A stretch of DNA of 61,605 nt, taken from the NCBI GenBank assembly GCA_038239195.1, contig JBBSEZ010000008.1, positions 1 through 61,605 of the forward strand, in the 5' to 3' direction. This document shows, piece by piece, positions 1-9,000 of the stretch. Under the pieces are notes generated by a model that had not been told where the DNA came from, made no database searches, and saw nothing but the letters and a program-made list of their open reading frames with translations. The translations under genes and the position numbers were made by a program. This DNA is from JBBSEZ01 sp038239195 (GTDB lineage Bacteria; Planctomycetota; Planctomycetia; Gemmatales; Gemmataceae). The number at the start of each line of letters is the position of its first letter. Position 1 is the stretch's first letter.

Positions 1-1
1 C

Positions 2-580
2 CCCCGCGCGCTCCCAAACCCCCCCCCGACCGCCGCCCCCCCTGCCCCCCCCGCCCCCCGCCCGCACGCACCAGGCCAGCCGTCCAACGGCCTGTACTCG
101 CCTGCCGCTCGCCTAAGCGAGCGCCGCACCTGGGAAGGCTTCCACACCCTCTGGGCGGCGGCGCTCGTCGAAAAGCTCAACCGCGACCTCCTCGGCGAGG
201 AGTATTTCGCCGACATGCAGGTCCACGTCGGCAGCCAGGTCGAGATCGGCGTCGCCACCCGCGCGGAGGCCCCCGCCGGGGCGCGAGGAGGGACCGCCCT
301 GGCGGACGCGTGGGCCCCGCCTGCCACGAGCCTGGTCGTGCCGACCGTGTTCCCCGACGACGTCGAAGTCCGGGTCTTCGCCACCTCCACCGGCGCCACC
401 CTGGTCGGCGCCATCGAACTGGTCAGCCCCGGCAACAAGGACCGCCCGGAAACGCGCCGCGCCTTCGCGGCCAGGTGCGTCAGCTACCTGACGCGCGGCA
501 TCGGCCTCCTCGTGGTGGACGTCGTCACCAACCGATTGGCCAACCTCCACAACGAGGTCATGGCGCTGCTCGGCCCCTGA
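2..580 (+). pseudogene. DUF4058 family protein, 5' end outside window, 3' end truncated
   Basis: The reading frame is open from base 2 without a start codon, so the gene begins outside the window or in the poly-C run at the edge. The protein reads SERRTWEGFHTLW, then an EVEV-type strand (VEVRVFATS), then AIELVSPGNKDRPETR and VVDVVTNRLANLHNE. That order is characteristic of the DUF4058 proteins abundant in Gemmata-type planctomycetes; their function is unknown. Family members usually continue for about 60-80 residues after the NLHNE stretch. This copy stops almost at once (LLGP, stop), so it is probably a truncated, decaying copy. The low-complexity C-rich first 70 bases give no reliable coding signal. 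Confidence 0.6.
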
Positions 581-582
581 CG

Positions 583-831
583 CCCGGCGACTTCTTCCAC
601 GTCCGCGGGGGCGTCGCGATCCTCTCGGTCCTCATCAAGCTCTGCGAGCGCTGCGGGCAGTTGTACCTCGCCCCGGAATCGGGCGCTCCCAGCATCGTTC
701 TGGGGCCCTCCCTCGACGCGCAGGCCGTCTGGAAGCTCTACCAGGAGGCTGCCGACCAGGAGGACGAATGGGCCTGGTTCTTCGAGCAGACGTACGGGCC
801 CGACGGGATCGCCCGCGACGAGCTCCTTTGA
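583..831 (+). pseudogene. C-terminal remnant of an unrecognised protein
   Basis: A frame different from the preceding DUF4058 fragment reads sensibly from about here to a TGA at 831. It contains LCERCGQLYLAPE (a CxxC pair), an acidic tail with EDEWAWFFEQTYG and the end ARDELL. There is no good start codon or ribosome-binding site. The open frame upstream only shadows the DUF4058 fragment. I read it as the 3' end of another gene joined here by deletion. I do not recognise the family. Confidence 0.3.
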
Positions 832-912
832 GGGCAACGACCCGCTCAAAAGGGGGAAGGAGGTGCCGCGAGCCGAGCGCCCCCCGCAGCTTGGGCTGAC
901 GGGGGAGGATGA

Positions 913-1122
913 GGCGAGTGTCAGGCGGGACACGGACGTTCTGGCCAAAAGAGCAACGTGGTCCTCGACGCGCCGGACAAGGACGGAACCTCGACGGACT
1001 TCAGGGCCACGACGTTCGCCAAGGCGGGCCCCCTGAGGGTGGAGGAATTCGAGCTCCTGCGAAAGCACCCTCCCGGGGCTCACGGTTCGCTGAACCTGAC
1101 CATCAAGCGCTCGCCCCACTGA
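913..1122 (+). pseudogene. C-terminal remnant of an unrecognised protein
   Basis: After an in-frame stop at 910-912 the frame is open to TGA at 1120-1122. It reads NVVLDAPDKDG, then FRATTFAKAGPLRVEEFELL and LNLTIKRSPH. The composition looks like real protein, but there is no ATG and no ribosome-binding site; the only candidate is a GTG at 958. It is therefore most likely a 3' gene fragment. Three broken genes in the first 1.1 kb suggest that this flank of the retron operon has been rearranged. I do not recognise the family. Confidence 0.3.
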
Positions 1123-1183
1123 GCGCCCCCCCCGGGAGCTCGGCCGCCCTGTCCCGGGCTTTCGCGCGCCCCTGAAACCGCGG

Positions 1184-1207
1184 CGCTTCTTCGAGGCCTC
1201 GAAGCGC
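1184..1207 (-). terminator. Hairpin downstream of the RT gene
   Basis: Fifteen bases beyond the RT stop codon lies an inverted repeat with outer arms GCGCTTC and GAAGCGC. It includes the perfect 16-base palindrome CTTCGAGGCCTCGAAG at 1189-1204. On the minus strand it would end the retron operon transcript. No clear T tract follows, so factor-independent termination is only a guess. Confidence 0.4.
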
Positions 1208-1221
1208 TCGCCGCGCTGACC

Positions 1222-2511
1222 TCACCGCCCCCGCCCCAGCCCCGCCAGCAACTTCGCCCCCAGCTTCTTGTCCGTCATCGCCACGTACGCCACCTGCCCC
1301 ACCAGGCGCGCCACCGTCTCGCCCTCCTTGAGCGGCTTGCCCTGCTTCAGGTTGTGCGCCGCGGCGCGCAACTGGCGGCGCAACTTGCGCGGCACGCGCG
1401 GCGTGCCCTCGCCGTTGATCACCAGCCCCGTCACCTGCTGCCGCCCACCCCGGCGATGCACGCGCGTCTTGTCCGGGTGGAGGCGGAAGCCCTCCGCCTG
1501 CACGAGTCGGCGCACCAGGCCGAGCAGCGCGCCCAGCCCAGGCTTGCCCTTGTGGTCGCCCGGCAGGCTGAACGTCAGGTCGTCGGCGTAGCGCGTGTAG
1601 CGCCAGCCCAGCCGGCGCGCCAGCCCGCTGATGCGCCGGTCGAGCCGCAGGCAGAGCGTGTTCGTCAGCCCCGGGCTCGTCGGCGCCCCCTGCGGCAGGC
1701 AGCGCGGGCCCAGCGCCACGTAGTAGGTTTTCCCTTCCAGCGCCACCACCTCGCGCGGCGCCTCGGTGCAGAGCAGCGCCAGCAGGGTCGCCACTTGCTC
1801 GCGATACCCCGCCTTGCGGAAGATGCCACGCACCCGCGCCAACGTCACCGTTGGGAAGAAGTCTTTCACGTCCACCTTCACCACCACCCGCGCCCCCACG
1901 TGCGCCGCCGCGTTGGTGAGGATCGATCTTCCCGGCAAGAACCCGTGCGCCGACCCGTGGACCGGGAGCTTTTCGACGACGTTGCGCAGCACCCAGTGCT
2001 GCGCCGCCTTCAGCGTCGGCAGGGGCGCCCAGATCGCCCGCTCGCCCCCGCCCCGCTTGGGGATGACGAAACGCCGGTAGTGGATGCTCGTCGCCGCCTC
2101 GCGGTGGTAGGCCAGCCAGCGCAACTTCGCGACGCTCAGCCCCAGCGCCTCGGCCAGCTCCTGCGGCGTGCCCAGCGCCGGCAGCTCGTTCTCGGCCGCC
2201 CGCTCCTCGGCGTTGGCCACGTCCCACTTGTCCGGCGCGGTCACGTCGTTCCAGTAGACGCCCTCGCCGAGGTGGACGACGTGGTTGGCCCGATACGCCA
2301 GCCACGCCTGCTTGCGCAGCTCGCGCCGCGCCGCCGCCTCGGCCTTGAGCTCCTTCTTGTAGGCCTCGCGGTCGCGATCCGAAAGCGTCGCCGCGTCGCG
2401 GCGCGTCACCAGCAGCCCGCGCGCCGTGAGTTGCGCATCGACCCAGGCCGGGATGCCGCCGGCCTGGGCGATGGTGCGCCAGAGCGTTATCAGGTCCGTT
2501 TCCTCTGCCAT
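1222..2511 (-). CDS. Retron-type reverse transcriptase
   Basis: This 429-residue RNA-directed DNA polymerase is expected to copy a structured msr-msd RNA into branched msDNA. The N-terminal ~100 residues are basic and helical. The RT domain then shows ERAIWAPLP, the retron-specific NAAAH (region X, residues 200-204), VDVKDFFP (catalytic Asp), QGAPTSP (about 272), the YADD active site at 308-311 and the retron region-Y VTG at 360-362. QG rather than SQ argues against a diversity-generating RT, and no maturase or endonuclease domain is present. It is the last gene of a six-gene operon, four bases after the SWIM gene stop, with GGTGA upstream of the ATG. No msr-msd-like sequence is adjacent; the candidate RNAs are 12-24 kb away (15011-24891). 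Confidence 0.93.
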   Translation of the reverse strand: MAEETDLITLWRTIAQAGGIPAWVDAQLTARGLLVTRRDAATLSDRDREAYKKELKAEAAARRELRKQAWLAYRANHVVHLGEGVYWNDVTAPDKWDVANAEERAAENELPALGTPQELAEALGLSVAKLRWLAYHREAATSIHYRRFVIPKRGGGERAIWAPLPTLKAAQHWVLRNVVEKLPVHGSAHGFLPGRSILTNAAAHVGARVVVKVDVKDFFPTVTLARVRGIFRKAGYREQVATLLALLCTEAPREVVALEGKTYYVALGPRCLPQGAPTSPGLTNTLCLRLDRRISGLARRLGWRYTRYADDLTFSLPGDHKGKPGLGALLGLVRRLVQAEGFRLHPDKTRVHRRGGRQQVTGLVINGEGTPRVPRKLRRQLRAAAHNLKQGKPLKEGETVARLVGQVAYVAMTDKKLGAKLLAGLGRGR

Positions 2512-2515
2512 GCTT

Positions 2516-4378
2516 TCACCCCGCCGTCACGTCGAGGAGCCCCCGGGCGGTCAGCTCGCCCAGGCGGGCGAAGTAGGCGGCGCGCGCCTCCTCGGCCGAG
2601 TTGAAGCGCAACACCTGCAATCGCATCGGCTCGGCGGCCCGCCCCCAGCGCACCTTGAGCCGCGCCCGGTCCAGCGTCACCTGCACCACCTCCTCGCCGG
2701 CCTCGTCGCGCCGGCTGTAGGTGCGCGTCTCCACCAAGACCGCTTCCCCCGCCTCGGCGCCGCGCGCCCGCCGCGCCTCCTGCTCGGCGTAGGCCAGCCG
2801 CAGCGCGATCAGGTGGGCGCACGGCCCCGCCTTGAGCCCCTGCTTGCGGAAGAACGTGCAGGTACACTCTGCCTTGTTGACCTGGCCCTCCTCCGTGAGC
2901 AACATCTGCGGGCGGTACTCGCGCCGGTCCTCCTCGACCGCCACGTTGCCCGTCAGCTCGACGCCCGTGCGGGCGATGCGGTTCTCCGTGACGATCTTCA
3001 CGGCGCTGCGCCGCGCCAGGAGGTCGTGCGCGGTGCGCTCGCGCCCGTTGCGGTACTCCAGGCGCGTGAAGTCGAGCGGGGCCTCGGTCAGCGCGCGCAG
3101 CCGGTAGACGTCGCCGGCCACGTCGTACATCAGCTTGCCCTGCTGGCAGCCGGCCTGGAGCGCCTCCACCAGCGCGGCCCCCTTCAGCCCGGTCGCGGTC
3201 GAGAGGTCGGCGGCGGTGGAGACCCACACGGCGGCAAGGCGGTCGAGCACCTTTTCAAGGGGCTTGCCGCTCTGCGTCTTGCGCGGCAACAGCAAGTCGA
3301 AGGTGGCGGCCTGCGACCAGTTGGCGGCGGTGAACCCGCTCAGCCCCAGGGTGAGCGTCACCGGGCCGGCGCGCAGAACCCAGAAGCTCGGCAGCCCGCT
3401 GCCGAGCAAATGGACCTCGACGCGCTCGACGAAGGGCAGCAGCCGGCGCAGCATCAGCAAGCGCCGGCGACCCCACAGGCGCACCACGCGGGCCACGCGG
3501 CCCTTGTGGGCCCCCGCCGTCGAGGGCATCACGGTCTCCCACGGCTCCAGCACCATGCGCGGCGCCTCGCCCGGCACCAGTTCGATGCGCAGCCCGCGGC
3601 GCTTGCCCTTGCGGTCGCCGTGCATTCGCAGGTGGCGCAACAAGTTGTAGAGGTCGATGGGCGCCAGCGCGAAGACCTCCCGGGGGAGGGCCGCGGCCGA
3701 CTGCACTTGCAGGAAGCCGCGCAGCCACGAGTCGGGGATGCGGGCCTTCTTCTCCAGCACCGACGTGGCCGAGGTGGTGGCGAGCTTGACCGCCTCGCGG
3801 CCGATCGAGAGGCGCGTCTCGCGGTAGCTGCGCATCTGCTCGATGCCGGCGAACAGGGTGGGGCTGAAGTCGATGTTGGTCGTGCCGCAGGCCGGCTGGT
3901 AGGCGAGGTCGAACGCGGTCAGGTCGATGCCGAGCTTGGCGTAGGTGCCCTCGTCCTTGCTGAACACCTCGAAGAAGACCTGATCGGGGTGGACCGTGAC
4001 GACGGGGTCGAGCAGGAGGAAGGCGAGCGGGTCGTTGCGGAGGGCCCACTCGAGGAACGCCTGCTGCGACTGCTTCGCCCCCAGGCCCGCCGACTCGCGG
4101 CGCATGCGCAGGTAGGCGAGGTAAGCCGTGCGGTCCTTGGGGGCGTAGCGGTAGTCGCTGCCGACGACGGCGTAGAGCGTGGCCAGCGCCTCGCGGAAGC
4201 GCAACGGCTCCTTGATGATGCCGTCGAGGCGCACCGGGTCGCGGTAGACGTTGGCGAACAGCGCCAGCTGCGCCGTCGCGCCCGAACTGACGAGCCGACT
4301 GGCGTCTTCGTAGGCGACGGTCACGGTGGTCGCCGGCGCCGACTCGGGCGCGGGGGCGTTGGGGCTCGCCTCGCTCAT
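2516..4378 (-). CDS. SWIM zinc-finger protein of the retron operon
   Basis: The protein has 620 residues and a C-terminal SWIM zinc finger, C505-x-C507-x12-C520-x-H522, in the context ECTCTF...GPCAH. SWIM domains are thought to bind DNA or protein partners. The rest is helical without a recognised catalytic motif; a central stretch (about 380-430) could be a winged helix. I chose the MSEAS start rather than an upstream ATG because it has AAGGAAGG before it and its ATG overlaps the TGA of the HEAT gene (ATGA). From memory, a winged-helix/SWIM protein accompanies the RT and an ARM-repeat protein in type XIII retrons, which fits this gene's place between them. It is probably part of the effector or of its sensing machinery; this is inference. 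Confidence 0.82.
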   Translation of the reverse strand: MSEASPNAPAPESAPATTVTVAYEDASRLVSSGATAQLALFANVYRDPVRLDGIIKEPLRFREALATLYAVVGSDYRYAPKDRTAYLAYLRMRRESAGLGAKQSQQAFLEWALRNDPLAFLLLDPVVTVHPDQVFFEVFSKDEGTYAKLGIDLTAFDLAYQPACGTTNIDFSPTLFAGIEQMRSYRETRLSIGREAVKLATTSATSVLEKKARIPDSWLRGFLQVQSAAALPREVFALAPIDLYNLLRHLRMHGDRKGKRRGLRIELVPGEAPRMVLEPWETVMPSTAGAHKGRVARVVRLWGRRRLLMLRRLLPFVERVEVHLLGSGLPSFWVLRAGPVTLTLGLSGFTAANWSQAATFDLLLPRKTQSGKPLEKVLDRLAAVWVSTAADLSTATGLKGAALVEALQAGCQQGKLMYDVAGDVYRLRALTEAPLDFTRLEYRNGRERTAHDLLARRSAVKIVTENRIARTGVELTGNVAVEEDRREYRPQMLLTEEGQVNKAECTCTFFRKQGLKAGPCAHLIALRLAYAEQEARRARGAEAGEAVLVETRTYSRRDEAGEEVVQVTLDRARLKVRWGRAAEPMRLQVLRFNSAEEARAAYFARLGELTARGLLDVTAG

Positions 4379-7300
4379 GATGGCCCTTCCTTTCCGGCCG
4401 CCGCGCGCGCCCGGGCGCGGCGCGAACGGCGCAGCCCGCGCCACGCCGCCTTGCGCAACTCTTCCGGCTCGTCCTTCGCCAGGCCAAAGCGCACCAGCTC
4501 CGCCTCGGCCGCCTCCGCGCTCGCCGCCGCCAGTCCCTCCACCGCGCCCAGCCGGGCGTCATCGGGTAGACTGCGATTGCCGATCACGGCCGTCAGCGCC
4601 TCGACGTCGCGGCGCGCCGCCAGGTGGGGGACCGCGACGCCTTGATAGTGTTGTTGCGCCGCGGCCTGGCGGAGGGCGCCGGCCACGGCGGCGGGGGCGT
4701 GCGCCGCCAGCCGGTTGAACGTCACACGGTCCATCAACACCCGGCCGGCCAGCGCCTCCGCCCGGTTGGCGTCGTGACGGGCGACGGCCTGCGCGGCCAG
4801 GGCGCGCACCTCCGGGTCGTCGCCCACGGCCAGAAGCTCCAGCGCCGCGAGGGCCTCCTTCGTCGCCTTCCCCGCCGCGAGGGCCGCCACCGCCTCGCGC
4901 CGCAGGGGGCGGTCGAAGGTCGTCTCGGAGCGCGTCGTGGCGATCGTCCGCAACGTGTCAGCGCCGACGCCCAGGCGCCCCGCCGCCCAGACGAGACTGC
5001 GCAACGGCCCCGTCAGCGGGCCGGCGCGCGTCCCGGCCTGCGCGCCCCGGCGCGCCTCTTCCTGGCGGGCCTTGTCCCACTCCGCCCACCAGTGCCCCAG
5101 GGCGGACGCGACGTCCGGCCCGGCGGAGCTCGCCTCGTCCCCGGCCCGGCCGAGCAGGTGGGCGGCCACCCCGGCCGCCATCGCGTCGGGGCCGACCACC
5201 ACCACGCGCGCCTCCGCGACGGGCAATGGCTTGCGGCCGAGGAGAATGCCCTTCACCAACCCGGCGACCTCGGGGCTCAGTTTGGGCAAGACCTCGAGCA
5301 GGCGCCGGGCATCGCCGCGCTCGCGCAGCCGGCGCAGCACCTCGTCGCGCTCGGTCGGGCCGCTTTGCTTGTGCTGCGCCGCGGCGTAATCGGGCTCGAG
5401 CGATTCCGGCCCCCACAGGCGGCGGGAGGCGGTGAGGGCGGCGACGAAGGAATGGTAGTTCTTGGCCTCCGCCAGCAGCCGCAGCAACAGGTCGCGGGTG
5501 GCCTGGTCGTCGTGGTGGCCCAGCAGGTCGATGGCGGAGGGCTGGTAGGGCCAGCGCTCGTCGGCCGCGCGCCGGCGGATGAGCTGCCAGCCCTCGGGGT
5601 GGTCGAGCCAGCGCAGCCCCTTGAGGGCGCTCTCGGCCAGGGGGCCGGGGCCACCGGCCAGGCCCGCGAGCAGGGTCAGCACCTCGTCGGCCTTTTCCGA
5701 CCGGCCGATGTGCCCGAGCGCCTCGGCGGCGGTGGGCCGCAGGGCGTGCTCCGGGTCGTTGGCGAGCTTGAGCAGCAGGTCGAGGGCGCGAGCGTCGCCC
5801 AGCTCGCCCAGGGCGCGCACGGCCCGCTGCCGGAGGTGCGCGTCCTCCTGCAACTCGACGGCCGCCAGCAGGGGGCTCAGCCCCTCGGCCCGGCCGGCGC
5901 GGCCCAGGCCCTCGGCGGCGAGGAACTGGGCGACGGGGTCGCGCTGCTTCAGCGCCGCCAGCAGCGGCTCGGCCGGCCCGCCGCGCTTGCGCAGGCGCCA
6001 GCCGAGCGCCTGAATGGCGGAGTGGCGCAGGTTGTTGTCGGCGTGAACGCTCAGCGTCGCCAACGGCGGCCCCACTTCCTTGCCGCGCGCCCAGCGCGCC
6101 GGCTCGGTCAGCCCGGCGAGCAGGCGCGGCTGGCGCAGGGCGATGCCGCGCTCCATCAGCCGGGCCAGGACGGCGTCGTGCCGCGGATGCTCCGGCTCGG
6201 GCGGGCGCTGGCGCTCCTCGTCTTCCTCGGGGCCCGGCACCCCCTGGTCGTAGCCGCTGACGGTGAGGACGGCCCGCAAAGCGGGATCGCGCCACTCTTC
6301 CTTCTTCTCGGCGAGGGCGAGGAGTCGGTCGGCGGTCTCAGGCCGGCGGAAAGAGCCCGCCGCCGCCAGGAGCTCTCCCGCAAGTGTTGTGGCCCCCTCG
6401 CGCTCCACCAAGTCGAGGAAGGCGCCGGCGGCGCGCGCGTCGCCCAGCGCCCCGAGGGCGGCGAGGAAGGTGCGCTGGTGGTCCTCTTCCTTGTGGGCCG
6501 CCAGGTGCTTCCTCAGCGCGTCGAAGGCGGCCAGGTCTTTCTTCAGGCCCAGCTCCAGCGCCGCGGCCTCGCTCACCCTGCGGTGGCGCGACGTCAGCGC
6601 CTGTCGCAATAGCTCGACCGCCTCGGGGCCCTTGTCGTACTCGGACGCCAGCCAGGCGACGGCCTGCTGGCGCAACGGCTCGAACGCCGCCCCCAGCGCC
6701 AGCCCGGCCACCGGCACCAGGGAGCGGCGAGCGATCAGCAACTTGGCCGCCTCGACGGCGAGCTGGTCGGTGCGCGAGCGCATGGCGTCCTCGAGCACGG
6801 CCTGGCCTTCCGCCGAGGTGCCGCCCCCGGCCAGCGCTTCCAATCCGCGAACGGCGACGTCGGTGTGCCCCGCCCCCAGGGCCGCAGCGCCCAGCGCATC
6901 GGCACTCACGCCCAGCGCGGCCAGCTCGTCGAACGCCTGGAGGCGCACGGCCTGGTTGGGGTCGCCCAGCGCCTGCACCAGCACCGTGCGCACGGCGCTC
7001 TCCTGCCCCGCCGACGCGGCCAGGGCGCGCACGCGCCCCAGCGCCGTCTGCCGCACCCGGATCACCTGCGCCTCGGTGCCCCGGCCCCCGCCCGACGATC
7101 CGCCCTGCTCGCGGACGAGGCCGACGTAGGCCCCGAACGCCATCTCCTGAAGTTGCCCCGCCGTGTACTGGCGCTCGGGCGCCGGCCTCTCCCGCGCTGA
7201 CTCGCGCAGCGCCCCGATCTGCGCGGCAAAGCGCGCCGCGTGCAGGGCCCACGCCTGCTCCCATGCCGCCGGCTCCTTCTCCGCCAGCAGCTTCAGCAGA

Positions 7301-9000
7301 TGGGCGGTGCGCGCCTTCGCCACGGGGGGGCCGTTGGCGAGCAATTCGGCCACGTCGTTCACCGTCTCGGCCGACACCTTGCCGGCCGGCTCGTCGCCGC
7401 GGTCGTTGAACAGCTGCACCACGAAGTCGCGGAACGCGCCGGGATCGGCGAACGCCTCCAGGGCTCGGGCTGCCGTCAGCCGGGCGCGCGGCGGGCGGGC
7501 CGACAGACAGCGCAGGCAGCGGACGGGCCCCCCCTTCGGTGCCTTCAGCTCCAGCAGCATCAGCAGCACGAGCGCCCGCGTGCGCAGGGACTCGTCGTCG
7601 TCGTCGAGGAAGACGGTGAGCTGGTCCTCGCCGGCCGGCCCCAGGCCGAACGCTGCCACGAGCTGCTCGTCCCGGGAAAGCACCTGCCCCGCGGGGGCGG
7701 AGAAGACGAGCGACGCCGCCAGAGGGTCGCCGGCGTAGGCCAGGCCGAGCGCGGCGCGGTACTTCACCTGCGGGTCGTCGTGCTGGAGCGCTTGCCCCAG
7801 CGTCTCGCCGTGGTGCGGCAGCGTCACCCACGCCAGGGCCTTCGCCGCCCCCTTGCGGACGGCGGCGTGCGGGCTCTTGAGGAGCGGGACCAGCGCCGTC
7901 CGCGCCGACGGCTCGCCGAGCTCGGCCAGGCCGTCGAGGGCCGATTCGACGAGGGCGAGCCAGTCGGCCTGGCGCTCGCGCAACTCGGGCTCGGGGACCG
8001 TGGCCAGCGCCAGCAGCGGCGCCAGGGCGGCGAGGTCGCCGTGCCGCGCCAGGGCCCCGGCGGCGCGCCCGCGGACGTCGGCGTGGGGGCTGGCCAGCGC
8101 CTCGGTCAGGGCGCCGCGCGCGTCCTCGCCCACCAGGGCGCCCAGGGCGTGCTGGCGCACGTCCTTGTCGGCGTCGCTGAGGGCACGCACGAGGAGCGCC
8201 TGAGCGGCGGCGGTGTGCTTCTTGATGAGGGCATCGACGGCAAGGCGGCGGACGTCGGGGTACTGCGACCGCAGGGCCGCCTCCAGCGGCGGGAGCTCCT
8301 TGTTCTTGCGGACCGCGAACGTGAACGCCTCCTCGCGCAGCCGCGGCTCGTGGTCGTTGTAGAACTCGAGCAGGAGCTCCCACGCCCACGGCTCCTGGAC
8401 CTGGGCCATCACCTCGGTCAGAACCTCGCGGCGGACGTCGGCGTGGAGGCTCTGGAGCGCGAAGCGCAGGGTGCGGATGCCGCCGCCGTCGATCTGGAGG
8501 TTGAGCGCCGACTTCCACGCCTCGCCGCGCACGCCGGGGAAGCTGTCGTTGAGAGCGCGGGCGAGCAGCTCGCGGGCCGGGGCGCTGTCGGGCGCCGCCT
8601 TGAGGGTGGCGACGAGCACCTGGAGGCCGCGCCAGCGCACGTCCTCGAAGGTGGCGTTGAGCCCGGCCTCGGCGCTACGCAGGGGCTCGCGCGCCTGGAG
8701 CCGGGCGAGCGCCGAGAAGGCCGCGTCGCGGACGGGCGGCTCGGGGTCGAAGAGCAGCGAGCGCAGCCGGTCGATGGCGCGGGGGTCGTCTAGCTCGGCG
8801 AGGGCGCGGCACACGTCGGCGCGCGCCGGGGCGTCGTTCTCGCGACTCAGCTGGAGCAGCAGCCCGAAGGCGCGGGGGTCGCCCAGCACCGCGAGGCAGC
8901 GCGCCCCGCGCAGGCAGGTGTCGAGCGAACGGCTGGCGGCGGCCTGGAGCAGGGGCGCCAGGTCGTCGTCGTTCAGATCGTGGGGTTGGGGCGATCTCAT
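4375..9000 (-). CDS. Giant HEAT/ARM-repeat protein of the retron operon
   Basis: The 1541-residue protein is built almost entirely from HEAT/ARM-like helical pairs. The repeating pattern is LGDPRA...LL, then DVRRLAVDAL or AVRKGAAKALA, at roughly 30-40 residue spacing. A single RCLRC cysteine pair lies near residue 490. I see no enzyme motif, membrane segment or signal peptide, so it is probably a cytoplasmic scaffold or ring-like binding surface. The start is the ATG at 9000, preceded by GGAGGAGG and overlapping the upstream stop (ATGA). A longer frame running upstream to 10062 is only the shadow of the previous gene. It matches the ARM component I recall for type XIII retrons. The stop overlaps the SWIM gene start, which implies coupled translation and a stoichiometric complex. 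Confidence 0.8.
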   Translation of the reverse strand: MRSPQPHDLNDDDLAPLLQAAASRSLDTCLRGARCLAVLGDPRAFGLLLQLSRENDAPARADVCRALAELDDPRAIDRLRSLLFDPEPPVRDAAFSALARLQAREPLRSAEAGLNATFEDVRWRGLQVLVATLKAAPDSAPARELLARALNDSFPGVRGEAWKSALNLQIDGGGIRTLRFALQSLHADVRREVLTEVMAQVQEPWAWELLLEFYNDHEPRLREEAFTFAVRKNKELPPLEAALRSQYPDVRRLAVDALIKKHTAAAQALLVRALSDADKDVRQHALGALVGEDARGALTEALASPHADVRGRAAGALARHGDLAALAPLLALATVPEPELRERQADWLALVESALDGLAELGEPSARTALVPLLKSPHAAVRKGAAKALAWVTLPHHGETLGQALQHDDPQVKYRAALGLAYAGDPLAASLVFSAPAGQVLSRDEQLVAAFGLGPAGEDQLTVFLDDDDESLRTRALVLLMLLELKAPKGGPVRCLRCLSARPPRARLTAARALEAFADPGAFRDFVVQLFNDRGDEPAGKVSAETVNDVAELLANGPPVAKARTAHLLKLLAEKEPAAWEQAWALHAARFAAQIGALRESARERPAPERQYTAGQLQEMAFGAYVGLVREQGGSSGGGRGTEAQVIRVRQTALGRVRALAASAGQESAVRTVLVQALGDPNQAVRLQAFDELAALGVSADALGAAALGAGHTDVAVRGLEALAGGGTSAEGQAVLEDAMRSRTDQLAVEAAKLLIARRSLVPVAGLALGAAFEPLRQQAVAWLASEYDKGPEAVELLRQALTSRHRRVSEAAALELGLKKDLAAFDALRKHLAAHKEEDHQRTFLAALGALGDARAAGAFLDLVEREGATTLAGELLAAAGSFRRPETADRLLALAEKKEEWRDPALRAVLTVSGYDQGVPGPEEDEERQRPPEPEHPRHDAVLARLMERGIALRQPRLLAGLTEPARWARGKEVGPPLATLSVHADNNLRHSAIQALGWRLRKRGGPAEPLLAALKQRDPVAQFLAAEGLGRAGRAEGLSPLLAAVELQEDAHLRQRAVRALGELGDARALDLLLKLANDPEHALRPTAAEALGHIGRSEKADEVLTLLAGLAGGPGPLAESALKGLRWLDHPEGWQLIRRRAADERWPYQPSAIDLLGHHDDQATRDLLLRLLAEAKNYHSFVAALTASRRLWGPESLEPDYAAAQHKQSGPTERDEVLRRLRERGDARRLLEVLPKLSPEVAGLVKGILLGRKPLPVAEARVVVVGPDAMAAGVAAHLLGRAGDEASSAGPDVASALGHWWAEWDKARQEEARRGAQAGTRAGPLTGPLRSLVWAAGRLGVGADTLRTIATTRSETTFDRPLRREAVAALAAGKATKEALAALELLAVGDDPEVRALAAQAVARHDANRAEALAGRVLMDRVTFNRLAAHAPAAVAGALRQAAAQQHYQGVAVPHLAARRDVEALTAVIGNRSLPDDARLGAVEGLAAASAEAAEAELVRFGLAKDEPEELRKAAWRGLRRSRRARARAAAGKEGPS

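Noticed and set aside
1222..2511. Diversity-generating retroelement or group II intron RT
   Set aside because: The RT has QG rather than the SQ of DGR enzymes, retron NAAAH and VTG motifs, and no maturase domain. I found no template/variable repeat pair and no domain V sequence nearby.
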